Source of the DNA: Acidianus brierleyi
GTDB taxonomy: Archaea > Thermoproteota > Thermoprotei_A > Sulfolobales > Sulfolobaceae
Length of the DNA: 64,000 nt
Assembly: GCF_003201835.2 (NCBI RefSeq)
Contig: NZ_CP029289.2
Span: forward strand, 1,178,001-1,242,000
Direction: 5' to 3'
Positions 35,289 through 43,943 of the stretch are shown one piece after another (position 1 is the stretch's first letter; every line of letters starts with the position of its first letter). The translations under genes were made by a program, and so were the position numbers. The notes under the pieces are model-generated. The model was not told where the DNA came from. It saw only the letters and a list, made by a program, of their open reading frames with translations, and ran no database searches.

Positions 35289-37583
35289 TTACCGGAACTC
35301 ATCACTTAAATCTTCTAAACTAACTCCTAGAGTAGAATCTGCATCTAAGTTATAATATTTTTTACTCAAATCGTAAATACTCTCATAAATAATCTCATTC
35401 ATATGAGTTCTGTTTATCCCAAGAGTAGATGATAAATACCCCCAAGGTTTACCCTGTAGAATCTTTCCTATTAGTACTTGCTCTTCCTCATTTTCTAGAT
35501 TCCAATTTCTTTTCGAGTCCCAGAAATATTTCAGCACTAATAAATGTATAGCGTCAGCAGAAGATTCATATGGACTAGTACCTTGCAAAAAGGCAGAAAT
35601 TTTCGCTAAATGAATCTTTGTTAATTTAACGTCTTTATGAGATCTTGAACCCTTTAACAATATGGATGCGAGGTTAGGGTTCATATCATAATACACATCA
35701 TGAAGAGTATTAAGAAGCTTTTCTTTGAAAATATACGATGATATATTAACTATTTTCTTAGCTTCTTCTGAAAAGGGCTTAATTACTACTACTGGAAAGT
35801 CACCGAATTTCTCGTTACGTTTTGGAGAAACGTGTATAGGATAAAAACCGTTTTTTATCCAGAAATTAAGAACTTTAGGATCTCCCATAAATGAAGATCC
35901 TATCCAATCTACTCTTTCTTCTTCGGCTTCTTTAGACAACATTAGAAGCATTTTACTACCTATTCCCTTATCTTGAAGTTCTGGTATAACAGCTATTCTT
36001 ACAATTCTCCAACCTTTCATTTTACCAAATTCCTTAATTCTTACATGTTTTAACATTCTATCGGGTATTAGATCCCCATCAAAAGTACCTCCTTTTAATG
36101 CATATTCTATCATAGGATCAGATAATTCACCTTCTTCTGAAACTTGGGCTACTGCAATATAGGAATCGTCATAATATATCGATTTTAGATGATGATGGAC
36201 ACCATCCAACATTATCATTAGATCGTCTGGATTATTTCTATAATGGGCTGTAACTAAAATGCCATATACTTGAGAAAGTATGCTATCAGAATTGATTAAT
36301 TTTTCCTTATTCAGAGTTTCAAAATATGTTACATTTATATCATTTAAAGGCCTTGAAACTTCTGCGTTAAGCATTAATGCGTTATATAGCCAATTCTCTA
36401 TTGGATCTCCTTCAGCATATCTAAGAGGTTTTTCCATAGTCAACCATCTCACGCTAAGCTTTCTCGAAACTAGCATGTTTCTTAAATATTTTAGAAATAC
36501 TTTACCTGATCCTTCATATCCGTATACAGTAGTAACTAATACAACCTTACGCCAAACCTTAGTCGCTATATCTATATAATTAATACCTAAAGCTGCTGCT
36601 TCATCTACAACCAATATATTCCCTTGATCTGTTAATGTAGCTTCTGGAGATTCGTAATATACTCTAAAATCATTTCCATCTATAGCCCTAATAAACCCAT
36701 TATCTGACTTTATAACCTTATTTTTTATGCCTAAAGCGTCTAAACCTTTCTTTAAAAATTCCATTATTTGAGAACATGAAGATATTGAAGGTGCAGTAAC
36801 GGCTATTCTTGATTTAAAATTATCTTCAAGATTTTTATAAATTATTCCAGCTAAGGATAACCCAGTTACTGCGCTTTTCCCTCTTCCTCTTGAAGCAGTT
36901 AATGCTAAAATTCGCTTACCACCACGCAATAGAAATTCAAAACTTTCTATTACGTTGTTCTGATCTTCACTAAGAGATAGTCTATGTAACTCTATAGGCA
37001 TGTAAGGATTTTTGGGTATTACAGCACTAGTTCTTTTTCCTAAATTTCCAGAAAAAGTTCTTGCAAAATAACCTTGTTCATTAATAATAAAAGTCCCTTC
37101 GTGCTCAGCTATTTTGTTCTTAAATCTTTCTTCATATAGTGAACTTACCATTCCATTCCTTACTATAGTATTTTTAAATAATTTATTTTCAACAAGATTA
37201 TTTGTATATAATACTATTAAGCCTCCACCTCTTACTAGGTCTACAAGTCTACCAATATAATTAGGTTGAAAATTATCTACAAGATCTAGAATAACAATAT
37301 CGTAAGTATTTCCTAAATATTTATCAGAGCTCGAGTAATCTATATCATCAAAATTACTAAAAATTTCTCTTATTTTTAACATTCTTTCTTTCGATTCTGT
37401 TACCCATGGATGAAATGCATAAGCTACTTTAGGATTTGAGTTTATTTCTAAGTAAGCTTTTAATACATTAATTAGGTCATTTAAGTAATCTTTTTTCTCT
37501 ATATATACTAAGTTTCTATAAAATCTATCTATAGAATCTTTAACTGAAGACTTTAGCGTTTTTAGGAACTCTTCCTCATTCAC
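35289..37583 (-). CDS. TmcA/Kre33-family RNA cytidine acetyltransferase, copy 2
   Basis: A 764-residue paralogue of the protein at 24147-26339 with the same domain order: N-terminal domain with VAYAFHPWVTESKERM, Walker A SRGRGKSAVTG (about residue 229), Walker B ILVVDEAAALG (about 325), a GNAT domain with LQDKGIG (about 536), and a C-terminal RNA-binding domain. All motifs are intact, so it is probably active. Sequence identity between the two is moderate, which indicates an old duplication. One may act on tRNA-Met and the other on other RNAs; that split is a guess. Confidence 0.82.
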   Translation of the reverse strand: MNEEEFLKTLKSSVKDSIDRFYRNLVYIEKKDYLNDLINVLKAYLEINSNPKVAYAFHPWVTESKERMLKIREIFSNFDDIDYSSSDKYLGNTYDIVILDLVDNFQPNYIGRLVDLVRGGGLIVLYTNNLVENKLFKNTIVRNGMVSSLYEERFKNKIAEHEGTFIINEQGYFARTFSGNLGKRTSAVIPKNPYMPIELHRLSLSEDQNNVIESFEFLLRGGKRILALTASRGRGKSAVTGLSLAGIIYKNLEDNFKSRIAVTAPSISSCSQIMEFLKKGLDALGIKNKVIKSDNGFIRAIDGNDFRVYYESPEATLTDQGNILVVDEAAALGINYIDIATKVWRKVVLVTTVYGYEGSGKVFLKYLRNMLVSRKLSVRWLTMEKPLRYAEGDPIENWLYNALMLNAEVSRPLNDINVTYFETLNKEKLINSDSILSQVYGILVTAHYRNNPDDLMIMLDGVHHHLKSIYYDDSYIAVAQVSEEGELSDPMIEYALKGGTFDGDLIPDRMLKHVRIKEFGKMKGWRIVRIAVIPELQDKGIGSKMLLMLSKEAEEERVDWIGSSFMGDPKVLNFWIKNGFYPIHVSPKRNEKFGDFPVVVIKPFSEEAKKIVNISSYIFKEKLLNTLHDVYYDMNPNLASILLKGSRSHKDVKLTKIHLAKISAFLQGTSPYESSADAIHLLVLKYFWDSKRNWNLENEEEQVLIGKILQGKPWGYLSSTLGINRTHMNEIIYESIYDLSKKYYNLDADSTLGVSLEDLSDEFR

Positions 37584-37618
37584 CAGCTATTTTCACAGTA
37601 TTAGTTAATAGATTCTAC

Positions 37619-38020
37619 TCAAAAACTTCCTAAACCTACTTCTCTTCTAATTACAGATAAATCTTCCTTATCTAAATGAATTAAGATTGTCTTTTCTTGA
37701 GAAAATTTATCATTTACAAAAATAATTCTGATTATATTACTCTTGCTTATATAGTCAACAAAATTTTTATCTATTGCGTATTCTAAATATAAAGGATTGT
37801 TAGGATCGTCTTTTATTATATTTCTTAATATAACATCTCTACCTTCCCTATCTACTTCTATATCTATTGGAGGATTAGAAATTTTTGGAACGTCTTCAGT
37901 CATGCACAAAACTAAGTTATCACACCATATTACACACTCTCCTTCTTTAAGATTATTTCTAATATTTTCTGGAATGTCCAATGCATATCTATTTAATACT
38001 GATATATTAAAAACACTCAT
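37619..38020 (-). CDS. Hypothetical protein
   Basis: About 133 residues from the ATG at 38020 (MSVFNISVLNRYALDIP); a GTG at 38053 would add 11 residues. It is predicted to be mostly beta strand with no membrane segment. Three cysteines lie in a short span (ECVIWCDNLVLC). Its ATG overlaps the opposite-strand ATG of the gamma-glutamyltransferase gene (CATG at 38018-38021). Not recognised. Confidence 0.6.
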   Translation of the reverse strand: MSVFNISVLNRYALDIPENIRNNLKEGECVIWCDNLVLCMTEDVPKISNPPIDIEVDREGRDVILRNIIKDDPNNPLYLEYAIDKNFVDYISKSNIIRIIFVNDKFSQEKTILIHLDKEDLSVIRREVGLGSF

Positions 38021-39440
38021 GATCTCTGCATCTGGCGAGAAAATAGTTTCCACACAAAACTATATAGCAAGTTACATAGGAGCTAAGGTTCTAGAAAATG
38101 GCGGAAACGCTTTCGATGCTGCTGTAGCTATTAGCGGTGTTTTATCTGTAGTTATGCCACATACAAGCGGTTTAGGAGGAGATGCATTTCTTCTAGCTAA
38201 AACTCCAGAAGGATTTTTAGCATACAATGCCTCCGGCTGGGCTCCAAAGAATCTAAAAGTTGAAAAAATAGATGAAAAAAGTCCTTTTTCCATTACAGTA
38301 CCAGGCTTAGTCGACTTATGGGATTTTTTACAAAGCTATACAAGTAAAGACTATGAAGAGCTACTGTCACCTGCTATAAAACTAGCAATAAATGGATTCA
38401 ATGTTGGCAGAAGTCTACATAATGCAATTAAAGTGAGTAGTGGGAATTCGGAATGGAATAAAATATTCGGAAATAAAAAATTCTCAGATAAAGTTAAAAA
38501 TCTAGAACTAGGAAAAATTTTGAAGCAAGTTTCCAAAGAACCTAGAGTTTTTTACGAAAAAATTGCAGAAGACCTAGTAAAGGATTTAAATAATGAGGGA
38601 AGTCCTCTAGTTTATGAAGATTTTTATGATTTTCATGGAGAAAAGGTAAATCCATTAAAAACTACTTATAAAGATTTCAATCTTTACGAATTACCTCCAA
38701 ACACACAAGGAATAACAACATTAGAACTTCTAAAAATGATAGAAATATCCAAAATAAACAAATTAGCGTACAATGATATAAAAAGAATAAATGAACATGT
38801 AAATATGTCAATTTTAGCCTATGAAGATAGAGATAAATACGTCGCTGATCCTAGATTTTATAATATTCCAGGATTTATATTAGATGAAAAGTATCTAACA
38901 GAAAGAGTTAAAAACATTGGGAAATCATTTAATGTTAACGATGGAGATACTACTTTCTTTGTAGTAGGCGATGGGGAGAATCATATTGGCTTTATACAAA
39001 GTTTATTTCACCCTTTTGGATCTGGAATAGTTTCGCATGGAATAGTATTCAGCAATAGAGGATACGGATTTTCAAGTGGGGTTAATAAACCTGAAGGCCG
39101 TAAAAGACCATTGCATACTCTTTCAATCCTATATGCAGAAAAAGATAAGGAAGAATTAATAATAGGTTGTGCAGGAGGAGATTTAAGACCACAAATACAT
39201 TCTGAAGTGTTCGAATATTATGCAGATTACGGAATGGAGATAGATGAATCAGTAGATGCGCCGAGATTTATGTATCTAGGTAACAAAACAATAGCCGAAA
39301 AAAGATTAGAAGTTCCATTAACTCAAGTAGGGTATTACTCGACACAAGTTGGAGTAGTTCATGCTCTAAAAAGAAAAAACAATAGCTATATAGCAGTAGC
39401 CGATCCTAGAAGTGAAGGGGTGGCTCTTCCGGTTCAGTAG
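38019..39440 (+). CDS. Gamma-glutamyltransferase family protein
   Basis: About 473 residues from ATG 38019 (MISASGEKIVSTQNYIASYIGAKVLENGGNAFDAAVA), the standard N terminus of the family; frame upstream of this ATG lies inside the divergent gene and is not counted. The autoproteolysis site is DGDTTFFVV near residue 310, where the threonine becomes the N-terminal nucleophile of the small subunit. The small-subunit motif GCAGGDLRPQ lies near 385. There is no signal peptide, so it is cytoplasmic. It may act on glutathione-like or other gamma-glutamyl compounds, or be an acylase. The end overlaps the convergent kinase gene by 35 bp. Confidence 0.85.
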   Translation: MISASGEKIVSTQNYIASYIGAKVLENGGNAFDAAVAISGVLSVVMPHTSGLGGDAFLLAKTPEGFLAYNASGWAPKNLKVEKIDEKSPFSITVPGLVDLWDFLQSYTSKDYEELLSPAIKLAINGFNVGRSLHNAIKVSSGNSEWNKIFGNKKFSDKVKNLELGKILKQVSKEPRVFYEKIAEDLVKDLNNEGSPLVYEDFYDFHGEKVNPLKTTYKDFNLYELPPNTQGITTLELLKMIEISKINKLAYNDIKRINEHVNMSILAYEDRDKYVADPRFYNIPGFILDEKYLTERVKNIGKSFNVNDGDTTFFVVGDGENHIGFIQSLFHPFGSGIVSHGIVFSNRGYGFSSGVNKPEGRKRPLHTLSILYAEKDKEELIIGCAGGDLRPQIHSEVFEYYADYGMEIDESVDAPRFMYLGNKTIAEKRLEVPLTQVGYYSTQVGVVHALKRKNNSYIAVADPRSEGVALPVQ

Positions 39441-40314
39441 TGCACCCAGCTTCTTTAAGCGCAATGAGTAAAGCCCCCATTTCAGGACTTTTTTTAGCTG
39501 TTATACCTTCTACTTTTTCCTCCTTTAATACTTCTATAAAATATTCAGTATATATTTTAGACGTAAACATTCCCCCTGCTAAATATGCTTTATCCATCTC
39601 AATTTTTTTTGCAGCGTAAAGCGTGGTAGAGGCTAGGTCTTTAGCAGCAGAGTATAAAATGCTCTTAGCTATTTTATCTCCTTCTATCGCAGCCTTATCT
39701 ATAGTTTTCGCTAGGCTTGCAATCTCATCGATCTTATGTCCTTCATGATAAGCCCACCTTATTAAATCATCCAGATCCCATATTTTGATATCATCCATAA
39801 TTAATTCTGCCATTCTAGTTCTTTCAATTCTGCCTTCAAGCATTTTTACCAATGTTCTTAAAGCCTTCCTTCCTATCCAATATGCTGATCCTTCATCAGA
39901 TAATAACCAACCTTCTCCCCCATATCTAATTCGTTTTTTCCCATCATATGCTACTACTACACTCCCAGTACCTGCTATCGTTATAATACCTGGCTTACCA
40001 CGTGTTTCCGCATATAATGCTATGAAAGAGTCGTGTTCTAATACAGTCTTTTTCGCCATGCCGTTTAATGCTCTCGATAAAACTTCATAATCATATTTAG
40101 AATCAAGTCCTGCTAGACCTATGCAGGCTACATCAGGAATTTTATTGTGAGTAGCTGACATTATTGCTTCTTTTATGTTTTCTACAGCTCTATCTATACC
40201 TATATTATGGTAATTGCCAGGGCCACTTATATGATATCCTATAAATTTTCCTTCGCATGTATATGCTAACGCTCCAGTGGATGTTCCACCTGCGTCTACA
40301 CCAACAACTATCAT
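39406..40314 (-). CDS. ATP-dependent hexokinase, BadF/BadG/BcrA/BcrD fold
   Basis: A 302-residue ASKHA-fold kinase. The phosphate 1 motif is VGVDAGGTSTGA at residues 3-14, phosphate 2 is IAGTGSVV near 117, and the adenosine motif is AYLAGGMFTSKIY near 250. The segment GGEGWLLSDEGSAYWIGRKAL is characteristic. It closely resembles the broad-specificity hexokinase known from Sulfurisphaera (Sulfolobus) tokodaii, which phosphorylates glucose, mannose, glucosamine and N-acetylglucosamine. It would feed sugar phosphates to glycan synthesis; Agl3 is encoded just beyond, divergently. Confidence 0.85.
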   Translation of the reverse strand: MIVVGVDAGGTSTGALAYTCEGKFIGYHISGPGNYHNIGIDRAVENIKEAIMSATHNKIPDVACIGLAGLDSKYDYEVLSRALNGMAKKTVLEHDSFIALYAETRGKPGIITIAGTGSVVVAYDGKKRIRYGGEGWLLSDEGSAYWIGRKALRTLVKMLEGRIERTRMAELIMDDIKIWDLDDLIRWAYHEGHKIDEIASLAKTIDKAAIEGDKIAKSILYSAAKDLASTTLYAAKKIEMDKAYLAGGMFTSKIYTEYFIEVLKEEKVEGITAKKSPEMGALLIALKEAGCTTEPEEPPLHF

Positions 40315-40362
40315 ATGATATATTACAAAAAGGTTTTTAATATATTATAATAAAAATGAGTG

Positions 40363-41520
40363 ATGAAGATACTTATTTTGGGTATAGATGGATATTTAGG
40401 ATGGCCACTAGCACTTAAAATGGGTTCTAAGGGACATGAAGTTATAGGTATAGATAACTTATCTACTAGGAAATTTTCAGAAGAAGTAGGGTCTGATTCA
40501 GCATTTCCACTACCTTCACCTTCTGATAGAGTTAAAGAAGCCAAGAAGATTCTTGGAATAAACATTGATTTTTACGTAAAAGATGCTAATGATATGGAAT
40601 TTCTTAAAGAAACAATAAGGAAACATAAGCCAGATGTTATAGTACACTTTGCTGAACAGAGATCTGCACCATACTCAATGAAGGATTATAATCATGCACA
40701 GTATACTCTTGATAATAATTTAGGAACAACGTTAAAGTTAATTTACGCAGTAAATGAGATAGATCCTTCCATTCATATTTTGAAGATGGGCACAATGGGG
40801 GAATACGGTACGCCTAGTCTAGATATACCAGAAAGCCCATTTGTGGAGGCAAATATAAATAACAAGAAGGATAAAATAATATTTCCTAGATGGGGAGGTT
40901 CAATATATCACTGGTCCAAAATCTTTGATACAGACCTCTTGTTATATTTTAATCAAATTTTCGGTCTTACTGTTACAGATATAATGCAAGGTCCAGTTTA
41001 TGGAACTAGAACTACCGAGATAACAGAAGAAGGATTACGTACTAGATTTGATTTTGACGAAACTTGGGGAACGGTAGTAAATAGATTCTGTGTAGAAGCG
41101 GTGTTAGGACTGCCATTAACGCCTTACGGAAAAGGAGGCCAAACTAGAGGATTTATCTCATTGGAAGATAGCATGGAAGCCCTTAGAACGTTAATAGAAA
41201 ATCCTCCTAAAACAGGAGAATATAGGTTAGTTCATCAATTTGCAGAAATATATAGTGTAAATAAAATAGCTGAAGTAGTGAAAAATGCAGCAGAAAGTCT
41301 AGGCATGTCTACAGAGATAAAACACGTGGATAATCCAAGAATAGAGGCAGAAGAACACTATTACAATCCAGAAATAAAAATTCTACCCAGTTTAGGATTC
41401 AAACCGAAGAAGAATTTAAAAGACGAAGTTAAAATAATTCTAGAAGATTTAATTCCTTATAAAAGCAGACTAGAAAGATATAAAGATTCAATAATGCCAA
41501 AAACAAAATGGAAAAAATAG
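40363..41520 (+). CDS. agl3: UDP-sulfoquinovose synthase (NAD-dependent epimerase/SQD1 family)
   Basis: A 385-residue extended-SDR enzyme. The NAD motif is GIDGYLGW at residues 6-13. The segment STRKFSEEVGSDSAFP is a hallmark of the SQD1/Agl3 group, the catalytic Thr lies in KMGTMGEYGTP, and YHWSK is the Y-x3-K pair. Agl3 makes UDP-sulfoquinovose from UDP-glucose and sulfite, and in Sulfolobus this sugar is part of the S-layer N-glycan. Sulfite could come from sulfur oxygenase reductase activity. ATG 40363 is preferred over GTG 40360. Confidence 0.9.
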   Translation: MKILILGIDGYLGWPLALKMGSKGHEVIGIDNLSTRKFSEEVGSDSAFPLPSPSDRVKEAKKILGINIDFYVKDANDMEFLKETIRKHKPDVIVHFAEQRSAPYSMKDYNHAQYTLDNNLGTTLKLIYAVNEIDPSIHILKMGTMGEYGTPSLDIPESPFVEANINNKKDKIIFPRWGGSIYHWSKIFDTDLLLYFNQIFGLTVTDIMQGPVYGTRTTEITEEGLRTRFDFDETWGTVVNRFCVEAVLGLPLTPYGKGGQTRGFISLEDSMEALRTLIENPPKTGEYRLVHQFAEIYSVNKIAEVVKNAAESLGMSTEIKHVDNPRIEAEEHYYNPEIKILPSLGFKPKKNLKDEVKIILEDLIPYKSRLERYKDSIMPKTKWKK

Positions 41521-42104
41521 ATTTATCATGATCAGTGGTTCAAAGGGGCGGAAGACCCCACCATGCGGTAGACCCAAAATCTGATTAGTAAAAATAATTT
41601 TTATTCATTATTAGTGATTCATGTGAATTTAATGAAATTAGATAATTGACTTTACAATATTTTTTAGAAATTTTTAAGAATTATATTAGATCTTTTATTT
41701 TCTGAAAGTAAACTGAGGAATATTATTATAATATTAGAAAATGATAAAGACATGAATAATGAAATCTGCTTTATTTGTATCAATTATTTAATTACATTAT
41801 TCTTAATGCTCATGTTTATGAGTATAATAAAATATGTTCCTTATGAAGAAAAAAATATGAGATTTAGTGTTGAATTCATATTTGTAAAATGATTTCGGGT
41901 CTACCGGTTAGGGCAGGTAGTTCACTAACTATATGCTTCTCGAATATTTTGTCCTAAGATGTGCATCTTATTCCAATAGCTTAATATAAAAGTTAAGGCG
42001 TTATTCTAGTCCTTCAATGATATAGAAAAAGTAAGTTTTAAAGTATAATGCTAATCAATGCATAAAGATAAAAAATATATTGAAAGATTAAATAATATCA
42101 ACCA
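41521..42104. other. Long intergenic gap with element remnants
   Basis: About 580 bases with no gene. It holds a GC-rich segment at 41537-41575, a near-perfect 16-bp inverted repeat (41566-41581 and 41891-41906) and small hairpins near 41907-41990 (GTTAG...CTAAC and AAGATGTGCATCTT). The inner 300 bases are very AT-rich. The promoter for the gene at 42105 should lie in the last 60 bases. Confidence 0.5.
41537..41906. repeat. MITE-like inverted-repeat element with IS110-related edge
   Basis: CGGTAGACCCAAAATC (41566-41581) pairs with GATTTCGGGTCTACCG (41891-41906) at 15 of 16 positions, enclosing about 310 AT-rich bases without a gene. Just outside, at 41537-41556, GGTTCAAAGGGGCGGAAGAC is nearly identical to part of the IS110 non-coding region (34190-34210). 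This could be a non-autonomous element or the scar of one. Confidence 0.45.
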
Positions 42105-43289
42105 ATGATATATTATATCTTAATTATTGTAAGTGGAATAGTTTCTATTTGGAGCGTTTATAATTCCTTCTTAGCTTTTCTAGGATTAAAGTGGAATCCA
42201 AACGAATCTAAAAGCCCTTCTGGATATACGTTTTCTATAATAGTGCCTGCTAAAAATGAAGAAAACGTTATAGGTAGACTTCTAGACAGACTTGAAAACC
42301 AAGAATATGATAGATCTAAATTTAATATAATAGTAGTAGAAGATGGATCTACAGATAATACATTATATGTATGCAAAAACTATGAAAAAATGTATGATAA
42401 TCTAACTGTTATTCATTTGAATTCTACTAATGTAGTAAATGGAAAAAGTAGAGCTTTGAATTATGCATTAAAAAATGCTAAGGGAGAAATAATTGGAATT
42501 TTTGACGCTGATACTGTTCCAAAATTAGATACATTAGCTTATGTATCTTCAAAGTTTTCAGATCCTAACATAGCAGCTGTTCAGGGTAGACTGATACCTA
42601 TAAATGTTAGAGAAAGCGCTACAGCTAGATTTGCATCATTAGAAGAATTATTTTACGAGTATTCAATTTCTGGGAGAGCAAGATTAGGCTTTTTTGTTCC
42701 ATTAGAAGGAACATGTACCTTCATAAGGAAATCCGTACTCAATGAAATAGGAGGTTGGAATGAAGAATCTTTAACTGAGGACCTAGATCTTAGCCTTAAG
42801 ATAATATCAAGAGGATATAAAATAATATATTCGCCATCAACTGTTGCCTGGAGAGAAGTTCCCATAAGTTTACGCTCTTTAATAAAGCAAAGACTAAGGT
42901 GGTATAGGGGTCATTTTGAAGTATCACTAAAAGTTAACAAGATAAAATTTGATCTAAGAATTATTGATGGTTTAATGATAGTAGCTAGCCCGATATTTAT
43001 GGTACTAAGCTTAGTAAATTACTCTTTAGTTCTAGTTTATCCATCTCAAATATATTTTATAGCAGCTACATTGGTTTCTGCAGCTTCATTTATTTCTTTA
43101 TTGTTGGCTATAATGATTTCACGAAGACATATGATAGAATTCATATTCCCTTTTCTTTCACTAATATATATGAACTTTGTAATAATTCTGAATCTGATTG
43201 CAGTATTTATGGAATTCATAAAATATCCTAAGATATGGATAAAAACTGATAGGTCCGGAGGCATAACGGTGAAAATACATGATAGTTGA
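42105..43289 (+). CDS. Membrane glycosyltransferase, GT2 family
   Basis: A 394-residue protein with one N-terminal membrane helix, a cytoplasmic GT-A domain and three or four C-terminal helices. Motifs of processive GT2 enzymes are present: VPAKNEEN and VVEDGSTDN (nucleotide-binding Asp), FDADT (metal-binding DxD), LTEDLDLS (catalytic base ED) and QRLRW (Q-x2-RW). Such enzymes resemble cellulose or hyaluronan synthases and are common in archaeal S-layer glycan or exopolysaccharide loci. Its sugar is unknown. The last 11 bp overlap the Cas4-like gene. Confidence 0.85.
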   Translation: MIYYILIIVSGIVSIWSVYNSFLAFLGLKWNPNESKSPSGYTFSIIVPAKNEENVIGRLLDRLENQEYDRSKFNIIVVEDGSTDNTLYVCKNYEKMYDNLTVIHLNSTNVVNGKSRALNYALKNAKGEIIGIFDADTVPKLDTLAYVSSKFSDPNIAAVQGRLIPINVRESATARFASLEELFYEYSISGRARLGFFVPLEGTCTFIRKSVLNEIGGWNEESLTEDLDLSLKIISRGYKIIYSPSTVAWREVPISLRSLIKQRLRWYRGHFEVSLKVNKIKFDLRIIDGLMIVASPIFMVLSLVNYSLVLVYPSQIYFIAATLVSAASFISLLLAIMISRRHMIEFIFPFLSLIYMNFVIILNLIAVFMEFIKYPKIWIKTDRSGGITVKIHDS

Positions 43290-43884
43290 GTTTCTAGCTA
43301 AGAAGAAGATGGAGGATTACTTATCTCACATAAGGGAACAAGATACATTTTATGTAACAGATTTAGTTAGGTGCCCGTTAAAAACAGAATTTGAAACAAA
43401 ATACAAGGAATTGGCATTAAGTGAGGTATATACGCCGGCAACCATGTTAGGTGATCTGATCCATAAGGGTCTTGAATCGCTTATTCAAATAGAAAACTAT
43501 ACTACAAGAACTGAAATAGAAGGAGAGAAAATAATCAATTTAGAAAAACCCTTTAAAATAAAGGGAAGAAGCGATATTATACTAGAGAATGAAAAGGAAA
43601 AAATAATTGTAGAAATTAAGAGCGCAAGAAGCGATAATGGTATACCGCATAAACATCATATAATGCAGTTACAATTATATTTATGGTTATTTGAAGCAAA
43701 AAAAGGAATATTATTTTATATTACTCCAGATCGCTTTACAGAATTCGAAATTAATCAACCTATGGATGATGCTACAGTAATAAACTTAGTTCAACAAAAT
43801 ATACAAAAATCTCCATCGCCTAGATTTCCATGGGAGTGCCAATACTGTATATTTTCAATAATTTGCCCGAATAAAAAGAAATGA
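43279..43884 (+). CDS. Stand-alone Cas4-like RecB-family exonuclease
   Basis: A 201-residue PD-(D/E)XK nuclease. Motifs are G-x3-H (LIHKG near residue 58), the metal-binding Asp in KGRSDII, E-x-K in VEIKSA, and Q-x3-Y in QLQLYLW. Four cysteines fit the Cas4 iron-sulfur cluster: Cys32 (RCPLK) and Cys187, Cys190, Cys196 (WECQYCIFSIICP). No CRISPR array or other cas gene is in the window, so this is a solitary Cas4-type nuclease, as known in Sulfolobus. It is translationally coupled to the GT2 gene, an unexpected pairing. Confidence 0.82.
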   Translation: MIVEFLAKKKMEDYLSHIREQDTFYVTDLVRCPLKTEFETKYKELALSEVYTPATMLGDLIHKGLESLIQIENYTTRTEIEGEKIINLEKPFKIKGRSDIILENEKEKIIVEIKSARSDNGIPHKHHIMQLQLYLWLFEAKKGILFYITPDRFTEFEINQPMDDATVINLVQQNIQKSPSPRFPWECQYCIFSIICPNKKK

Positions 43885-43943
43885 TTACTTTCTAACCTTT
43901 AAAGCAGATAAAATATTTTTATTTCTTATATTAATAGACCGAT

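Noticed and set aside
37797..38018. In-frame extension of the gamma-glutamyltransferase ORF upstream of 38019
   Set aside because: It lies inside the divergent hypothetical gene and its translation is unlike any gamma-glutamyltransferase N terminus, while ATG 38019 gives the standard start.
41535..41560. tRNA T-arm-like motif GGTTCAAA in a GC-rich patch
   Set aside because: No flanking complementary stem, no D or anticodon arm upstream and no acceptor stem, so it is not a tRNA gene. It matches IS110 non-coding sequence instead.
41527..41584. Possible C/D box small RNA (ATGATCA ... CTGA)
   Set aside because: The C box has a mismatch and no internal D'/C' pair is visible, so support is too weak.
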